A stretch of 64,000 bases of DNA from an uncultured Microbulbifer sp. (GTDB lineage: Bacteria > Pseudomonadota > Gammaproteobacteria > Pseudomonadales > Cellvibrionaceae), in NCBI RefSeq assembly GCF_947498635.1, contig NZ_CANMKV010000004.1:1-64000 (forward strand), written 5' to 3'. This document shows positions 15,591 through 24,339 of the stretch, piece after piece (the stretch's first letter is position 1; each line of letters begins with the position of its first letter). Below the pieces are notes generated by a model. The model saw only the letters and a list, made by a program, of their open reading frames with translations. It had not been told where the DNA came from and did not search any database. Made by a program: the position numbers and the translations under genes.

Positions 15591-15977
15591 TCATTTACGC
15601 CCCTTACTCTCCATTTTCGCCACCAACTTTATATGCCCCAACACCAGCTCCCGCCCTCGGGAGCTGAGTTTCCGAAACCGCTTAACCAATTCCGCCAATG
15701 ATCCCCACTCAGCCTCCTTGATGCCTAGCGCCTCGCTGGTGGAAATACCTAAGGCCTCGCACCAAGCCGGCAGCAACTCAGCCGGGATGGTCTGCTGGGC
15801 CGATTCCATCTTTGAGAGAACATAGTTAGGGATTCCTATTCGCATTGCCATGTCGCAGCCTGTAATTTCGGCATTAATCCGGTATTCCCGCAATCGATTA
15901 GCAATGGCAATTCGGTGGTTCTGTAGATCGGATTGTCCCACTTTGGTCAATTTCTGCACACCGTATTTAAACCGCAA
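15591..15977 (-). CDS. XRE-family transcription regulator
   Basis: Up to 128 residues; the track start is a TTG at 15977 without ribosome site and a later start is possible. HTH: ANRLREYRINAEITGCDMAMRIGIPNYVLSKMES, followed by a helical dimerisation part. It is convergent with the early operon and divergent from the gene at 16176. Three near-palindromic operators lie just before it (16010-16086), so it probably represses itself and the divergent promoter. Confidence 0.75.
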   Translation of the reverse strand: MRFKYGVQKLTKVGQSDLQNHRIAIANRLREYRINAEITGCDMAMRIGIPNYVLSKMESAQQTIPAELLPAWCEALGISTSEALGIKEAEWGSLAELVKRFRKLSSRGRELVLGHIKLVAKMESKGRK

Positions 15978-16009
15978 ATTGGTTACAGAATATTCAAATT
16001 ATAGGAATC

Positions 16010-16086
16010 TTTGCGTATATCGCAAAACTTAAATATTAGTTTGCAATATACGCAAACTTAAAAAAATAGATTTGCAGAAGCGCAAA
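16010..16086. promoter_or_regulatory. Three operators TTTGCR-N-CGCAAA
   Basis: TTTGCGTATATCGCAAA at 16010-16026, TTTGCAATATACGCAAA at 16040-16056 and TTTGCAGAAGCGCAAA at 16071-16086. Starts are 30 and 31 bp apart, three helical turns, in very AT-rich DNA. Regular spacing and dyad symmetry mark them as binding sites, most likely of the adjacent XRE protein. Confidence 0.75.
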
Positions 16087-16175
16087 ACGAGTGGTAAAAA
16101 GTTTTAACAAATTTTGAAAAGCGGGAATTAATTCCCAATTTTTTTATTGGTTTGTTTTAAATGGAGTTTGAAAGT

Positions 16176-16421
16176 ATGACCAGGAACAACGTGATACACC
16201 TACCGGCTTCTGTATTAATGCGCTTAGAAAAGGGGCGCTTAAACTTCGTTGATCAGATTTCTGATGTTCGACTAGCGTTGGAGCTATTTGGGGGAGAAGC
16301 TTCGCCTGAAGCTCGTGTAGCAGCATTGAACTTAATTGATAAGGAGTTGGTGAGGATACAGGAAAAGCTTGAGCGAGATTTACAGTGCTTGCCTGGCCCA
16401 TTAGATCCAGTACCTAACTAA
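16176..16421 (+). CDS. Small phage protein, unknown
   Basis: 81 residues from ATG 16176, chosen because GGAG lies 9 bases upstream; an earlier ATG at 16161 has none. Helical with an acidic middle (DVRLALELFGGEASPEARVAALNLIDKELVRIQEKLERDL). No family recognised. Downstream of the three operators, so likely repressed in the lysogen. Its end overlaps the end of the convergent Ogr-like gene by 4 bp. Confidence 0.65.
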   Translation: MTRNNVIHLPASVLMRLEKGRLNFVDQISDVRLALELFGGEASPEARVAALNLIDKELVRIQEKLERDLQCLPGPLDPVPN

Positions 16422-16708
16422 CATCCGTTAGCTAATTGAAATAATTTTTCGCGCTCTGCTGTGGGGACGGCTTTAAGTAGGTCAATCAGCAGAGTGCGCC
16501 TATCTTGGGCTGAAGGTGATATCGAATGTCTAAAACTTAGGTCCATTACGAAAGTGTGGCCACAGTGTTCAATATTCTTACAGGCGCAATAAAGCTGTGA
16601 GAATTTAGGGTCTATTTCATTGCGGCTTGTAATCACTGATTTACTGCCACATTTGATGCAATTTATTTGCATGTCTTCCCCATATTCGTCCGTAATTACG
16701 GTATCCAT
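16418..16708 (-). CDS. ogr: Ogr/Delta-type zinc-finger late activator
   Basis: 96 residues. C-x2-C ... C-x4/5-C zinc finger (CIKCGSKSVITSR ... YCACKNIEHCGHTFVMDLSF) with the Ogr pattern of an aromatic-rich strand after the last Cys. P2 Ogr activates late promoters through RNA polymerase alpha. Starts MDTV (AGGG upstream) or MQINC at residue 13 (GGGGAAG upstream) are both possible. Located between the early region and the late portal/terminase genes, as expected of a late activator. Confidence 0.82.
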   Translation of the reverse strand: MDTVITDEYGEDMQINCIKCGSKSVITSRNEIDPKFSQLYCACKNIEHCGHTFVMDLSFRHSISPSAQDRRTLLIDLLKAVPTAEREKLFQLANGC

Positions 16709-16770
16709 TCTACTACCCTGGTGTTATATGTACATTAAAAGGTGTCAATAAAGAACTTCCATGGTTGCTT

Positions 16771-17826
16771 TTACGTAAACTCCGGCTTATCAAACCCAAT
16801 CCTTTTCCCCTTCGGCAGCCACTCATTCAGCTGCATAAAAACATCCTGCATTGGCAGTACCTCGTTCTCGTAATATGCCCGGGAGATTTTTTCGATATCT
16901 CCAAAGCCGCCGGAATTTTCGGGCATCACGCCAGCCAGGGCCGGTTGAATTCTCCACATACTGAGTACGTCGTTGCGGGTGAGGTTCTTGATTCGCTCGA
17001 ACTCGTCTTTGGTGGCGATATCGCCAACTGGGATAATCTGCACCCCTTTCTCTTTGCCGTCGGGGATATTCAGGTACATAGAGCGGAAATTGCCCACGCC
17101 CTTGCTGCCCTGGATCTTCTCCTTAATAGCCTTTTCATCCTCTTCGGAAAGCCTGCTGTCGGTGGTGTAGAAGATGTAGCCCATGTGTGCGCCGTTGTTG
17201 TAGTACTTGCGCCGGAATAGGGTGCTGTCCTCATTGAGCAATACCGACTGCACACCGCCCAGGTATTGAGGTCTGCCGTATATCTGCTGGGTGGGATCGT
17301 ATTCTTTCAGCTGGATCACTTCACCGGGTGCAAACACGATGGGCTCGCTAGTGGGGCGCAGCATACAGAAGCGGTCTTTCTCTCTCATACGACGCATATT
17401 GAGCGCGGGTAGGTGTTGCAAGCGCAGGATATGATTGAAGCGGTTATAGATTTTCTTGAAGTACGCGTGGCCAAATACCGAGTGATCAAAACCTGCATTC
17501 GCCAGGCATTCCGGTTTGAGCGTGTTGGAGGCTTTGAACCACTGGCGCAACCTGTTGCGCTTAAAGTAGGGGATTGTGCCGTGGTGGGCGTTGGCTCCTA
17601 ACAGGTTGGCCAGGCCGCTCTGGCTCACTGGCGGCACATAGTAGTCGCCGCTGGGTTCTAGGAAGGTGCCCAGATAATCCCCCCAGTTGCCCCCCAAAAC
17701 GGGCTCAGGATCGCCGAAGCTAAACAGGGTAGGGCTATTGCTGCTTGTCTCCGCAGACAGGGCTTTGCTGTTGCTTGAGGCCTGCCGGTTCCCGCCCCTG
17801 GAAAACTGTTTTCTTTTCTTGCCCAT
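16771..17826 (-). CDS. Portal protein (P2 gpQ type)
   Basis: 351 residues. The PBSX/P2 portal family is recognised from VPPVSQSGLANLLGANAHHG, FGHAYFKKIYNRF, GEVIQLKEYDPTQQIYGRPQYLGG and the C-terminal LTRNDVLSMWRIQPALAGVMPENSGGFGDIEK. It forms the dodecameric ring for DNA entry at the head vertex. Leftward with the terminase gene 13 bp upstream, the same P-Q order and direction as in P2. Confidence 0.92.
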   Translation of the reverse strand: MGKKRKQFSRGGNRQASSNSKALSAETSSNSPTLFSFGDPEPVLGGNWGDYLGTFLEPSGDYYVPPVSQSGLANLLGANAHHGTIPYFKRNRLRQWFKASNTLKPECLANAGFDHSVFGHAYFKKIYNRFNHILRLQHLPALNMRRMREKDRFCMLRPTSEPIVFAPGEVIQLKEYDPTQQIYGRPQYLGGVQSVLLNEDSTLFRRKYYNNGAHMGYIFYTTDSRLSEEDEKAIKEKIQGSKGVGNFRSMYLNIPDGKEKGVQIIPVGDIATKDEFERIKNLTRNDVLSMWRIQPALAGVMPENSGGFGDIEKISRAYYENEVLPMQDVFMQLNEWLPKGKRIGFDKPEFT

Positions 17827-17838
17827 GGATTGTTCCCG

Positions 17839-19584
17839 TTAGTTACTGGCAAAGGCCACCGAGGATTTGCGCTGCTTGCGGTTGAGGGGTTCGTTGCTGA
17901 GGCCGTGCATAATGGCCCAGGCCACATCCGCGTGGCCGGTGGCGTTCTTGCGGTTGGCGGTGTAGGTGATGTGGTCGCCGCTGGTGGTGGTTTGGTGAAT
18001 CTGTAAAAAGGCTTGGGGAATGTCGGTGTGCTCCGCATCCCATTCGATACGCTGGCTTTCTACTACATCCTGGGTTTTCAATACCAGGTTGGTTTTGGTT
18101 TCTAGGCCGTAGGTGATCGGAGTTACGCGCGGGTAGAACTCCTTGACCATCTCATACACACCGTGGCCGGGGCCGGTACAGTCAACGCCGATAAACTGCA
18201 CATTGTATTTTTCGGTCAGCTCCTTAATGCGGTTGGCTTGGTACTGCCAGGCGCGATTACGCATGACAATTTTTTCCAGCACACGAAACTTGCCGCCCTC
18301 TTTGAGCGGTGGTGCCAGCACTACAATGGCGGCTCCGTCGATACTGCGTGAGGGATCATAGCCAATCCAAACCGGATGATTACCGTAGGGCCGCTGGTTG
18401 TTTATCTTGTAATCTTTCCAGGCAATATCAACATCAACAGCGGCAGAGAGTAGGTCTTCCAGCTTAAAGACGGAAAGTCCCGCCTCCATAAAGGCGCACA
18501 TGTATTTGTTATTAAAAGCCGCCTTGCTGTTCTCAACCTTGAGCGCTTCAATATCAAAAAGATCGCACCCTTGCTCCTCAGCATCGACAATGGTAACAAT
18601 ATTTCGCCATATCCTATCTGGCCCGAGCTTTCCGTGTTTCAGTGCCTCGTGGCTAAGGTCAAAATCGACGCTCTTTTTCGAGTTATCTTTAAAGACCTTT
18701 CCACTCCACATATCGTAAGCACTATGGCTTTTTATCGAAGGCACAGAAAAGTAGGTGCGGCGCCATTTTTTATGGGATGCCATACCGGACGCTAGTTCGT
18801 TGGTCCGCTCAAAATCGGGAATCCAAAATACTTCATCTGCATAGAAGTGGCCGTGATAGCCTTGCGCGGTGCGGCCATTGGTGGAAACGAAGCGCAGCTC
18901 TGCACCGTTGGACAGCGCAATAAAGTCGGCCCCTTTTAATTCAATATCAAAGTATTCACGGGCAAATTTGATAATATACGCTTTAAATATCTCGGCTTGG
19001 TTACGGCTTGCGGAAAGGAATACCTGGTTATCCCCACTAAGTACCGCATCTTCGAAGGCCTCCCAAGCAAAGTAATAGGTTGCGCCGATCTGGCGGGATT
19101 TCAGGATGAAGCGGGTGCGCTGGTCTTTGTTGTCGTGCCAGCGGTGCTGGTATTCATAAAATAATTCTTTGCGGATCTTTTCCAGCTGTTCCGCGGTAAT
19201 CTCACTGATATCGTTTTTAGCTTTCTTCTTTTTGCCTTTGCCGTCTCCGCGCTCTCCTCGGGAGGCCGCCGCCTTCTCCTTGGCCGCGCGGGCTTTCTTA
19301 ACATCAATGCCCGCCAGCTTATCCAGCAGATTGCTAAGGCGGTCTATCTCGGTGAAATCCTCCTTAGTCTTATTGGGCTTTTCCACCAGCACAATAAGGC
19401 GCCGGGAGGTGGCTTGCTCTACAGTTTCATGTTGCAGCATCTCTTCCCAGTGGCCTTTCTCCGCCCACTGGTAAACCACCCGTGCGTTATTCAGGTTTAA
19501 CTGTTCCGCGATCTCTCGCGCACTTAGTCTGCGCAGCCACATCAGCTTTGCAGCGGTTTTGATTTCTTCAGAGTACTGTGCCAT
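17839..19584 (-). CDS. Terminase large subunit (P2 gpP type)
   Basis: 581 residues. N-terminal HTH (RRLSAREIAEQLNLNNARVVYQWAEKG), then a Walker A-like SRQIGAT (LKSRQIGATYYFAWEAFEDA) and Walker B YADEVFW, typical of P2-type terminase ATPases. The C-terminal nuclease part carries IGYDPSRSIDGAAIVVL and FIGVDCTGPGHGVYEM. Packages phage DNA and cuts cos ends with gpM. Divergent from the scaffold gene. Confidence 0.92.
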   Translation of the reverse strand: MAQYSEEIKTAAKLMWLRRLSAREIAEQLNLNNARVVYQWAEKGHWEEMLQHETVEQATSRRLIVLVEKPNKTKEDFTEIDRLSNLLDKLAGIDVKKARAAKEKAAASRGERGDGKGKKKKAKNDISEITAEQLEKIRKELFYEYQHRWHDNKDQRTRFILKSRQIGATYYFAWEAFEDAVLSGDNQVFLSASRNQAEIFKAYIIKFAREYFDIELKGADFIALSNGAELRFVSTNGRTAQGYHGHFYADEVFWIPDFERTNELASGMASHKKWRRTYFSVPSIKSHSAYDMWSGKVFKDNSKKSVDFDLSHEALKHGKLGPDRIWRNIVTIVDAEEQGCDLFDIEALKVENSKAAFNNKYMCAFMEAGLSVFKLEDLLSAAVDVDIAWKDYKINNQRPYGNHPVWIGYDPSRSIDGAAIVVLAPPLKEGGKFRVLEKIVMRNRAWQYQANRIKELTEKYNVQFIGVDCTGPGHGVYEMVKEFYPRVTPITYGLETKTNLVLKTQDVVESQRIEWDAEHTDIPQAFLQIHQTTTSGDHITYTANRKNATGHADVAWAIMHGLSNEPLNRKQRKSSVAFASN

Positions 19585-19773
19585 GCGCCGCAGTGTACGG
19601 AAGAAGTTGGCGGTATTAATGCAGTTTTATTCCTGCAAATTCCTATTTTTACGAAAACGGAATCTATAGGAATTTATCGCGTTGTTTGGTGTTGGCTTTG
19701 TATTTAATCTGCGGGCTGTCGATGTGGCAAAGGCCACAAATTAATTAACAGGAATCTATTTAGCGGGCGAAAA
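19585..19773. promoter_or_regulatory. Divergent late control region P/O
   Basis: Two dyads. AAATTCCTAT (19637-19646) pairs with ATAGGAATTT (19666-19675) across 19 bases. TGTGGC-AAAG-GCCACA is at 19723-19738 and resembles the Ogr-site layout TGT-N12-ACA but with 10 bases between. For the leftward gene a start about 55 bp from the dyad would fall near 19675, a sensible place. For the rightward gene the distance to ATG 19774 is too short for P2 geometry. Confidence 0.55.
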
Positions 19774-20628
19774 ATGGCACGAAACCTAAAAACCGGCTGG
19801 GTGACGTTGGCTACAAGCGGGTCGGTAGTCGATGGCAGTGATGATGGCCGCTATATAAAAAAGGAATGGCTAGAGGATATGGCAGAGACCTATAACACCA
19901 AGGTCTTTACCGCGAAACTCTGGCCTGAGCATCGTCGCTACTATAGCGGTGGTACCGTTTTAGCCTTAAAGGTAGAGCCTGCTACTGAACCGGAACTAAA
20001 AGGGGAAATCCAGCTGTTCGGCATTATCTCCCCCGACGATTGGCTTGTGAGTGCTAATAGATCAGGTGAGTACACGTTTCCCTCCATTGAGCTTGGGGAA
20101 AATTATCGCGGTACAGACAAGTTTTATTTGAAAGGCCTGGGTGTTACTGACAGCCCTGCTAGCGCAGGTATTCAAGAACTGCACTTTTCAAGTAAAGACG
20201 GTGACCAGTCTGCGCGTATATTTAGCGGTCATCAATTCAATCTGTCCGACAGTCTGGAAAAAGATAACACCCTCTATAACAGAATTTTTGGACGTAAAGA
20301 TTCCAAACCACCAGAACAGGACAGTGAAGCCATGAAAGACGAACAATTCAATCAGTTGTTGGGTGCCCTTAATTCCCAACACGAAACCATGAAAGACCTA
20401 GTAAAAAACTTCAGCACTAGTGGGGCGGGTGGAGGTGGTCAGCAAGAATCTGAAGAAGTGGGCTCCGACGAAGAAGAGAATGGCACCGTAAGTGCAAAAG
20501 AATTCAAAGCGCTTGAGAGCAAGTTCGATAATTTGAATAAAGAATTTAAAGCCGCGATTAATACTGAGAAACCCGGCACCAGTACCCCGGAGGGTACCGG
20601 CGGCGCCGGAGACGAAGAAGTAATTTAA
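19774..20628 (+). CDS. Capsid scaffold and maturation protease (gpO)
   Basis: 284 residues. The N-terminal half is the GpO serine protease: aspartates in VVDGSDDG, His in LWPEHRR near 53, and Ser in TDSPASAG near 131. The C-terminal half is a low-complexity/coiled-coil scaffold (QESEEVGSDEEENG, then KEFKALESKFDNLNKEFKAA). Directs capsid assembly and is cleaved with it. Precedes the capsid gene as in P2. Confidence 0.9.
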   Translation: MARNLKTGWVTLATSGSVVDGSDDGRYIKKEWLEDMAETYNTKVFTAKLWPEHRRYYSGGTVLALKVEPATEPELKGEIQLFGIISPDDWLVSANRSGEYTFPSIELGENYRGTDKFYLKGLGVTDSPASAGIQELHFSSKDGDQSARIFSGHQFNLSDSLEKDNTLYNRIFGRKDSKPPEQDSEAMKDEQFNQLLGALNSQHETMKDLVKNFSTSGAGGGGQQESEEVGSDEEENGTVSAKEFKALESKFDNLNKEFKAAINTEKPGTSTPEGTGGAGDEEVI

Positions 20629-20684
20629 GCCCGCAAGCGCAGTAAAACCTAAACAACCTGATTATTATTTTTGAGTGAAATTTT

Positions 20685-21719
20685 ATGCGTAATGATACCC
20701 GGCTTAAATTTTCTACTTTAGTCAGCCTCATGGCTAAAACCTATGGTGTGGATACAGTAGAAAAATCCTTTGCGGCAACGCCATCCATTGAGCAGAAGCT
20801 ACAGGACAAGATTGTCGAGTCCTCTAACTTTCTACAGCAGATTAATGTCATTGGTGTCGATGACCTCAAAGGGGAGAAGATCCTCGGCTCAGCCACCGGG
20901 ATGGTGGGTAAGCGCACCGATACCACCAACAATGACCGGCAAACCGTCGATCCACTCGGCCTTGATCCCTACGGCTATGAGTGTGTAAAAACAGAATACG
21001 ATGTTCATATTCTGTATCAAACCCTGGACGCCTGGGCAAAGTTTCCCGACTTTAAAGACCGTTTTATGACATACGTGCGCAAGGCAATTGCCCACGCGCG
21101 TATTAAACACGGATTTTATGGTACCCATAAAGCGTCTGTTACTGACTCCGCCACCTATCCCAATGGTGAGGACGTTAATAAAGGTTGGTTCCAGCATTTG
21201 CGAGACTATAAAGCAGGAGCGCAGATCCTTAGCGAGGGCGGCACGGCGGGGCAAATTCGTTTAGGTGCGGGTGGTGACTATGCAAACCTGGATGCAATGG
21301 TCCATGACGTGCTGCAACTGGTTGCCGAACCACACCGCGACGGCGATGACCTAGTGGCACTGGTTGGCCGCGATCTACTCGCCCAGGACAAGGCACAGCT
21401 GTACACCGCACAGGGGCAAACACCCACCGAAAAAGAGCGAGCCGAAAATAGTGCGGTCACGCGCACTTACGGCGGTTTGCTATCCCATCCAGTACCGTTC
21501 TTCCCAGTGCGCGGCTTAATGATTACCAGCTGGGATAATTTAAGCCTGTATTACCAATCGGGTGCAGTGCGACAAAAGATTGAGGATAACGCCAAGCGCG
21601 ACCGCGTAGAACACTACAACACCATGAACGAAGCGTACGTGGTGGAAACCCTGGATAAAGCGGCGGGTATCGAATTTGGCAATGTGATGTTGCCAGACGG
21701 CAGCGGTGGCTGGCAGTAA
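20685..21719 (+). CDS. Major capsid protein (gpN)
   Basis: 344 residues, P2-family capsid. Recognised by MRNDTRLKFSTLVSLMAKTYGV, the strand FYGTHKASVTDSATYPNGEDVNKGWFQHLR, and the late LPFFPVRGLMITSWDNLSLYYQSGAVRQKIEDNAKRDRVEHYNTMNEAYVVE-type end. HK97-like fold is known for the family. A terminator follows, which may set the high capsid to downstream ratio. Confidence 0.93.
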   Translation: MRNDTRLKFSTLVSLMAKTYGVDTVEKSFAATPSIEQKLQDKIVESSNFLQQINVIGVDDLKGEKILGSATGMVGKRTDTTNNDRQTVDPLGLDPYGYECVKTEYDVHILYQTLDAWAKFPDFKDRFMTYVRKAIAHARIKHGFYGTHKASVTDSATYPNGEDVNKGWFQHLRDYKAGAQILSEGGTAGQIRLGAGGDYANLDAMVHDVLQLVAEPHRDGDDLVALVGRDLLAQDKAQLYTAQGQTPTEKERAENSAVTRTYGGLLSHPVPFFPVRGLMITSWDNLSLYYQSGAVRQKIEDNAKRDRVEHYNTMNEAYVVETLDKAAGIEFGNVMLPDGSGGWQ

Positions 21720-21758
21720 TGCAGCAGTAAATTATTCATCAACGGGCGCTGCGGACTT

Positions 21759-21799
21759 CCCCTGGTCACCGTTAAATAACGACTGGCCAGGGGCTTTTT
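21759..21799 (+). terminator. Terminator after the capsid gene
   Basis: CCCCTGG (21759-21765) and CCAGGGG (21787-21793) stem with a 21-base loop, followed by C and five T. Genes downstream continue the same late operon, so it is probably leaky. Confidence 0.7.
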
Positions 21800-21837
21800 A
21801 AAAAACGCCCCAATAAAAAATAAAAGAGGGAATGACT

Positions 21838-22518
21838 ATGAGTCTCGCTTTGCGTCACAAAAAGAAATGTTTGGCCGCGCTAAAAAAACAGCAAGTCAGT
21901 GAAGTAACTGTCGAAACGGCAGCGGTCACTACCAGCAGTGAAGACAAAGACGATTATGTTCGCGGCTTGGTTGAAAGTAATCTGGAAAACGATTTGCAGC
22001 TGTTATCCGAACGCAAAGAGATTTCAGAAAAAATTGCCCTGAAGCGTGAATTACTACCCCGCTATCTACCGCACGCGCATAAATATATGGCCAGCGGCGC
22101 AAAGTACCCGAATCTCGTCCTGGTGCAGTGCGTAATCTGGCTGATTGATGTTGGCGATATCGAGCAGGCCTTGATGCTGGCCAACTATGCCATTGAGCAA
22201 CAGCAATCTATGCCTGAACGGTTTAAGCGGGATTTGCCTACCTATGTAGCCGAAGAGCTACACGATTGGGCGGAACGTGAATACAAGGCCCAGCGCTCCC
22301 CCTTCCCTTATTTTTCCGAAGTCCTCGACGCGGTGCAGTCTGACCGCTGGCCAATCTTCAACAAAATTGTGCTGGGTAAACTCTATAGGATGGCGGGCCT
22401 CCTTTACGACCAAGAGGAAGACTTTGCCAAAGCAGTCCATTGGTATGAAAAGGCCGAACAAGTTAACGATAAAGCCGGGGTCAAAACCCGCTTAGAAATG
22501 GCCAGAAAAAAACTGTAA
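21838..22518 (+). CDS. Terminase small subunit / endonuclease (gpM)
   Basis: 226 residues from ATG 21838; GAGGG at 21826-21830 gives better spacing than for the ATG at 21832. The order O-N-M and the all-helical sequence fit gpM (SERKEISEKIALKRELLPRYLPHAHKYMASGAKYPNLVLVQCVIWLIDVGDIEQALMLANYAIE pattern). The C-terminus looks TPR-like (VHWYEKAEQVNDKAGVKTRLE). Works with gpP in cos cutting. Confidence 0.88.
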   Translation: MSLALRHKKKCLAALKKQQVSEVTVETAAVTTSSEDKDDYVRGLVESNLENDLQLLSERKEISEKIALKRELLPRYLPHAHKYMASGAKYPNLVLVQCVIWLIDVGDIEQALMLANYAIEQQQSMPERFKRDLPTYVAEELHDWAEREYKAQRSPFPYFSEVLDAVQSDRWPIFNKIVLGKLYRMAGLLYDQEEDFAKAVHWYEKAEQVNDKAGVKTRLEMARKKL

Positions 22519-22528
22519 CAGTTCCTCC

Positions 22529-22596
22529 CACGGCACGGGCCAGTGGGGCGCTTGTCGCCCTGAGCGGTCAAGCAAACCACTCGGCGCCGTGTTTTT
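22529..22596 (+). terminator. Terminator before the methyltransferase
   Basis: Long imperfect stem: CACGGC (22529-22534) with GCCGTG (22586-22591), inner AGTGG / CCACT, then TTTTT. It separates gpM from the methyltransferase and may have come in with it. Confidence 0.65.
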
Positions 22597-22625
22597 AATT
22601 TGCTGTCTTAGGTATTAGTTGTTCT

Positions 22626-23390
22626 ATGAAAATCAAGCGTTTCGCCATCGGGAATATTGTACTTTTTCAAGGGGATGCTCTTGCCGTATTGGAAAAACTA
22701 CAGGGCAATAGTATAGGCGCGGTGATTACTGATCCACCTTATGCCAGTAGCGGGGCTTCATCTCTAACTAAAGCACAAGCACCTAGTCAAAAATATCAGG
22801 ATAATGATGTAAAAAACAAACACCCAGAATTTATGGGTGAAAACAGGGATCAGCGAAGCTTTGCTTTCTGGGCGTCTCTATGGGTTAGCCAATGTTATCG
22901 GTTGGTAAAGACTGGCTCGCCCATCTGCGTTTTTAGTGATTGGAGACAGTTGCCAACCACAACCGATTATATACAGGCAGGTGGATTTTCTTTTAACGGC
23001 ATTATTCCCTGGGACAAGACAGAGTCCGTCCGACCCGCAAAAGGAAAATTTCGTTGTCAGGCTGAATATATAGCCTGGGGATTCAAGGGTAAATGTTACG
23101 GAGATCGACACCCTGTGTACTTAAAGGGGGCATTGCGTGAGCGAGTCAACCCCAAAGAGAAATTGCATATGACAGGCAAGCCCGTTGCGGTAATGGAGCA
23201 CCTGGTCAAAGTCGTTCCACCGGGGGAGACGATACTCGACCCGTTTATGGGGAGCGGTTCTACAGGTGTTGCGGCAATTAAATTCGGCCACCCCTTTATC
23301 GGCATAGAAGCCAGCGAAGAATACTTTGAAATTGCTAAGAAACGCCTACGGTCAGCCTACAGGGATTCACTTAGGGAAAAAGTGCAATGA
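22626..23390 (+). CDS. Orphan DNA methyltransferase (beta-type order)
   Basis: 254 residues. Catalytic DPPY near residues 37-40 (VITDPPYASSG) comes before the S-adenosylmethionine motif DPFMGSGSTG near residues 200-209, the beta-class order; DPPY favours N6-adenine but N4-cytosine is not excluded. No restriction enzyme is adjacent. Inserted between gpM and gpL, genes that are neighbours in P2. A terminator lies just upstream and the stop overlaps the gpL start. Likely guards phage DNA from host restriction. Confidence 0.88.
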   Translation: MKIKRFAIGNIVLFQGDALAVLEKLQGNSIGAVITDPPYASSGASSLTKAQAPSQKYQDNDVKNKHPEFMGENRDQRSFAFWASLWVSQCYRLVKTGSPICVFSDWRQLPTTTDYIQAGGFSFNGIIPWDKTESVRPAKGKFRCQAEYIAWGFKGKCYGDRHPVYLKGALRERVNPKEKLHMTGKPVAVMEHLVKVVPPGETILDPFMGSGSTGVAAIKFGHPFIGIEASEEYFEIAKKRLRSAYRDSLREKVQ

Positions 23391-23851
23391 GCTTTACCGG
23401 TAAATCCGAAAACTATCTGGAAACCACCCTGGAGAATAACGGTTTTTTTCCGGATCTCTCCTTGGGGGATTTACAGCGGCTTTACCGGGTGCCCGCGGAG
23501 TATCACCAGGAAAAGGTGGAGCATCATTTGCGCTTGGCCATGCTCGATGTCAACGACGATTTAATCGATCAGCAAGAGGCCTGGCAAACCGACGGCCATG
23601 GAACCTTGGCGGCGGTCTCGGATAAAGCGCTCGGTGGTAAAAATAGTCTAGAGGAGCAGTACCGGCGCGCGGTGTTCTGTAAGGCAACCGCCACCCTGTT
23701 TCAGGAGTTCGCCACTATCAATCGCCGCGAGGTGGGCGAACACCAGGCGAAGGAATCTGACAGCACCGCCCAACAATACCAGGCGCAAGCGGATCGCGCC
23801 CTGCGCAGTCTGCGCGGTGTGAAAACCAATATCACGGTGGAGCTTTTGTAA
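23387..23851 (+). CDS. Head completion protein (gpL)
   Basis: 154 residues. Identified by position and by P2 gpL-like features: FFPDLSLGDLQRLYRVPAEYHQEKVEHHLRLAMLDVNDDL. Caps the DNA-filled head and forms the connector to the tail. Translationally coupled to both neighbours (ATGA and TAATG overlaps). Confidence 0.85.
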   Translation: MSFTGKSENYLETTLENNGFFPDLSLGDLQRLYRVPAEYHQEKVEHHLRLAMLDVNDDLIDQQEAWQTDGHGTLAAVSDKALGGKNSLEEQYRRAVFCKATATLFQEFATINRREVGEHQAKESDSTAQQYQAQADRALRSLRGVKTNITVELL

Positions 23852-24339
23852 TGGCTCTGCACAAACTGCGCACAATCACCCGTTTTTTATTGAATGCCAA
23901 CCTGGTCTCCAGCGAGCAGTTAGACAGCTGGATGGAAGACGGCAAGTTGGAAACCACCAGTAAAAATTTGGGTAATGGGATTTGTATCTGCCGTCTGCGC
24001 TATGACGCGGTGATTAGTATCGAGCGTTTTTCCCAACCCGCAGAGCTACTTTTTGCGCTGGTCACTGCTTGGGTGCAAGACCAGGACGCGGAGCGCAATA
24101 ACCAGAATTTACCTGACCCTGAAATCGACATCGATGTCATCAATGATCGCAAGGCCGATGTGGAAATCCGTATCGCCTTTTATGAGGACATTAATTTAGT
24201 GCCCGACGATAACGGGGTCATTCCCTACAACGGGAGCCAGTGGTCTATCGCCGCCGTGCCTGTCGATGAGCCCAACCAGGTTGGGGTAGGGGACAACCAA
24301 TCACAGCCCACGGATGCGCCCTATGTCCGTAAGGATTGA
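23851..24339 (+). CDS. Tail completion protein (gpR)
   Basis: 162 residues. P2 gpR-like: LHKLRTITRFLLNANLVSSEQLDSWMEDG at the start and a beta-rich end (DIDVINDRKADVEIRIAFYEDI). Needed for joining tails to heads. The end overlaps the gpS gene in another frame. Confidence 0.82.
   Translation: MALHKLRTITRFLLNANLVSSEQLDSWMEDGKLETTSKNLGNGICICRLRYDAVISIERFSQPAELLFALVTAWVQDQDAERNNQNLPDPEIDIDVINDRKADVEIRIAFYEDINLVPDDNGVIPYNGSQWSIAAVPVDEPNQVGVGDNQSQPTDAPYVRKD

Noticed and set aside
16555-16565. GTGTGGCCACA near the Ogr-like gene as a late-activator site
   Set aside because: It is within the coding sequence and its half-sites abut without the needed spacer.
22626-23390. Restriction-modification system
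   Set aside because: Only the methyltransferase is present; the flanking genes are phage head genes.
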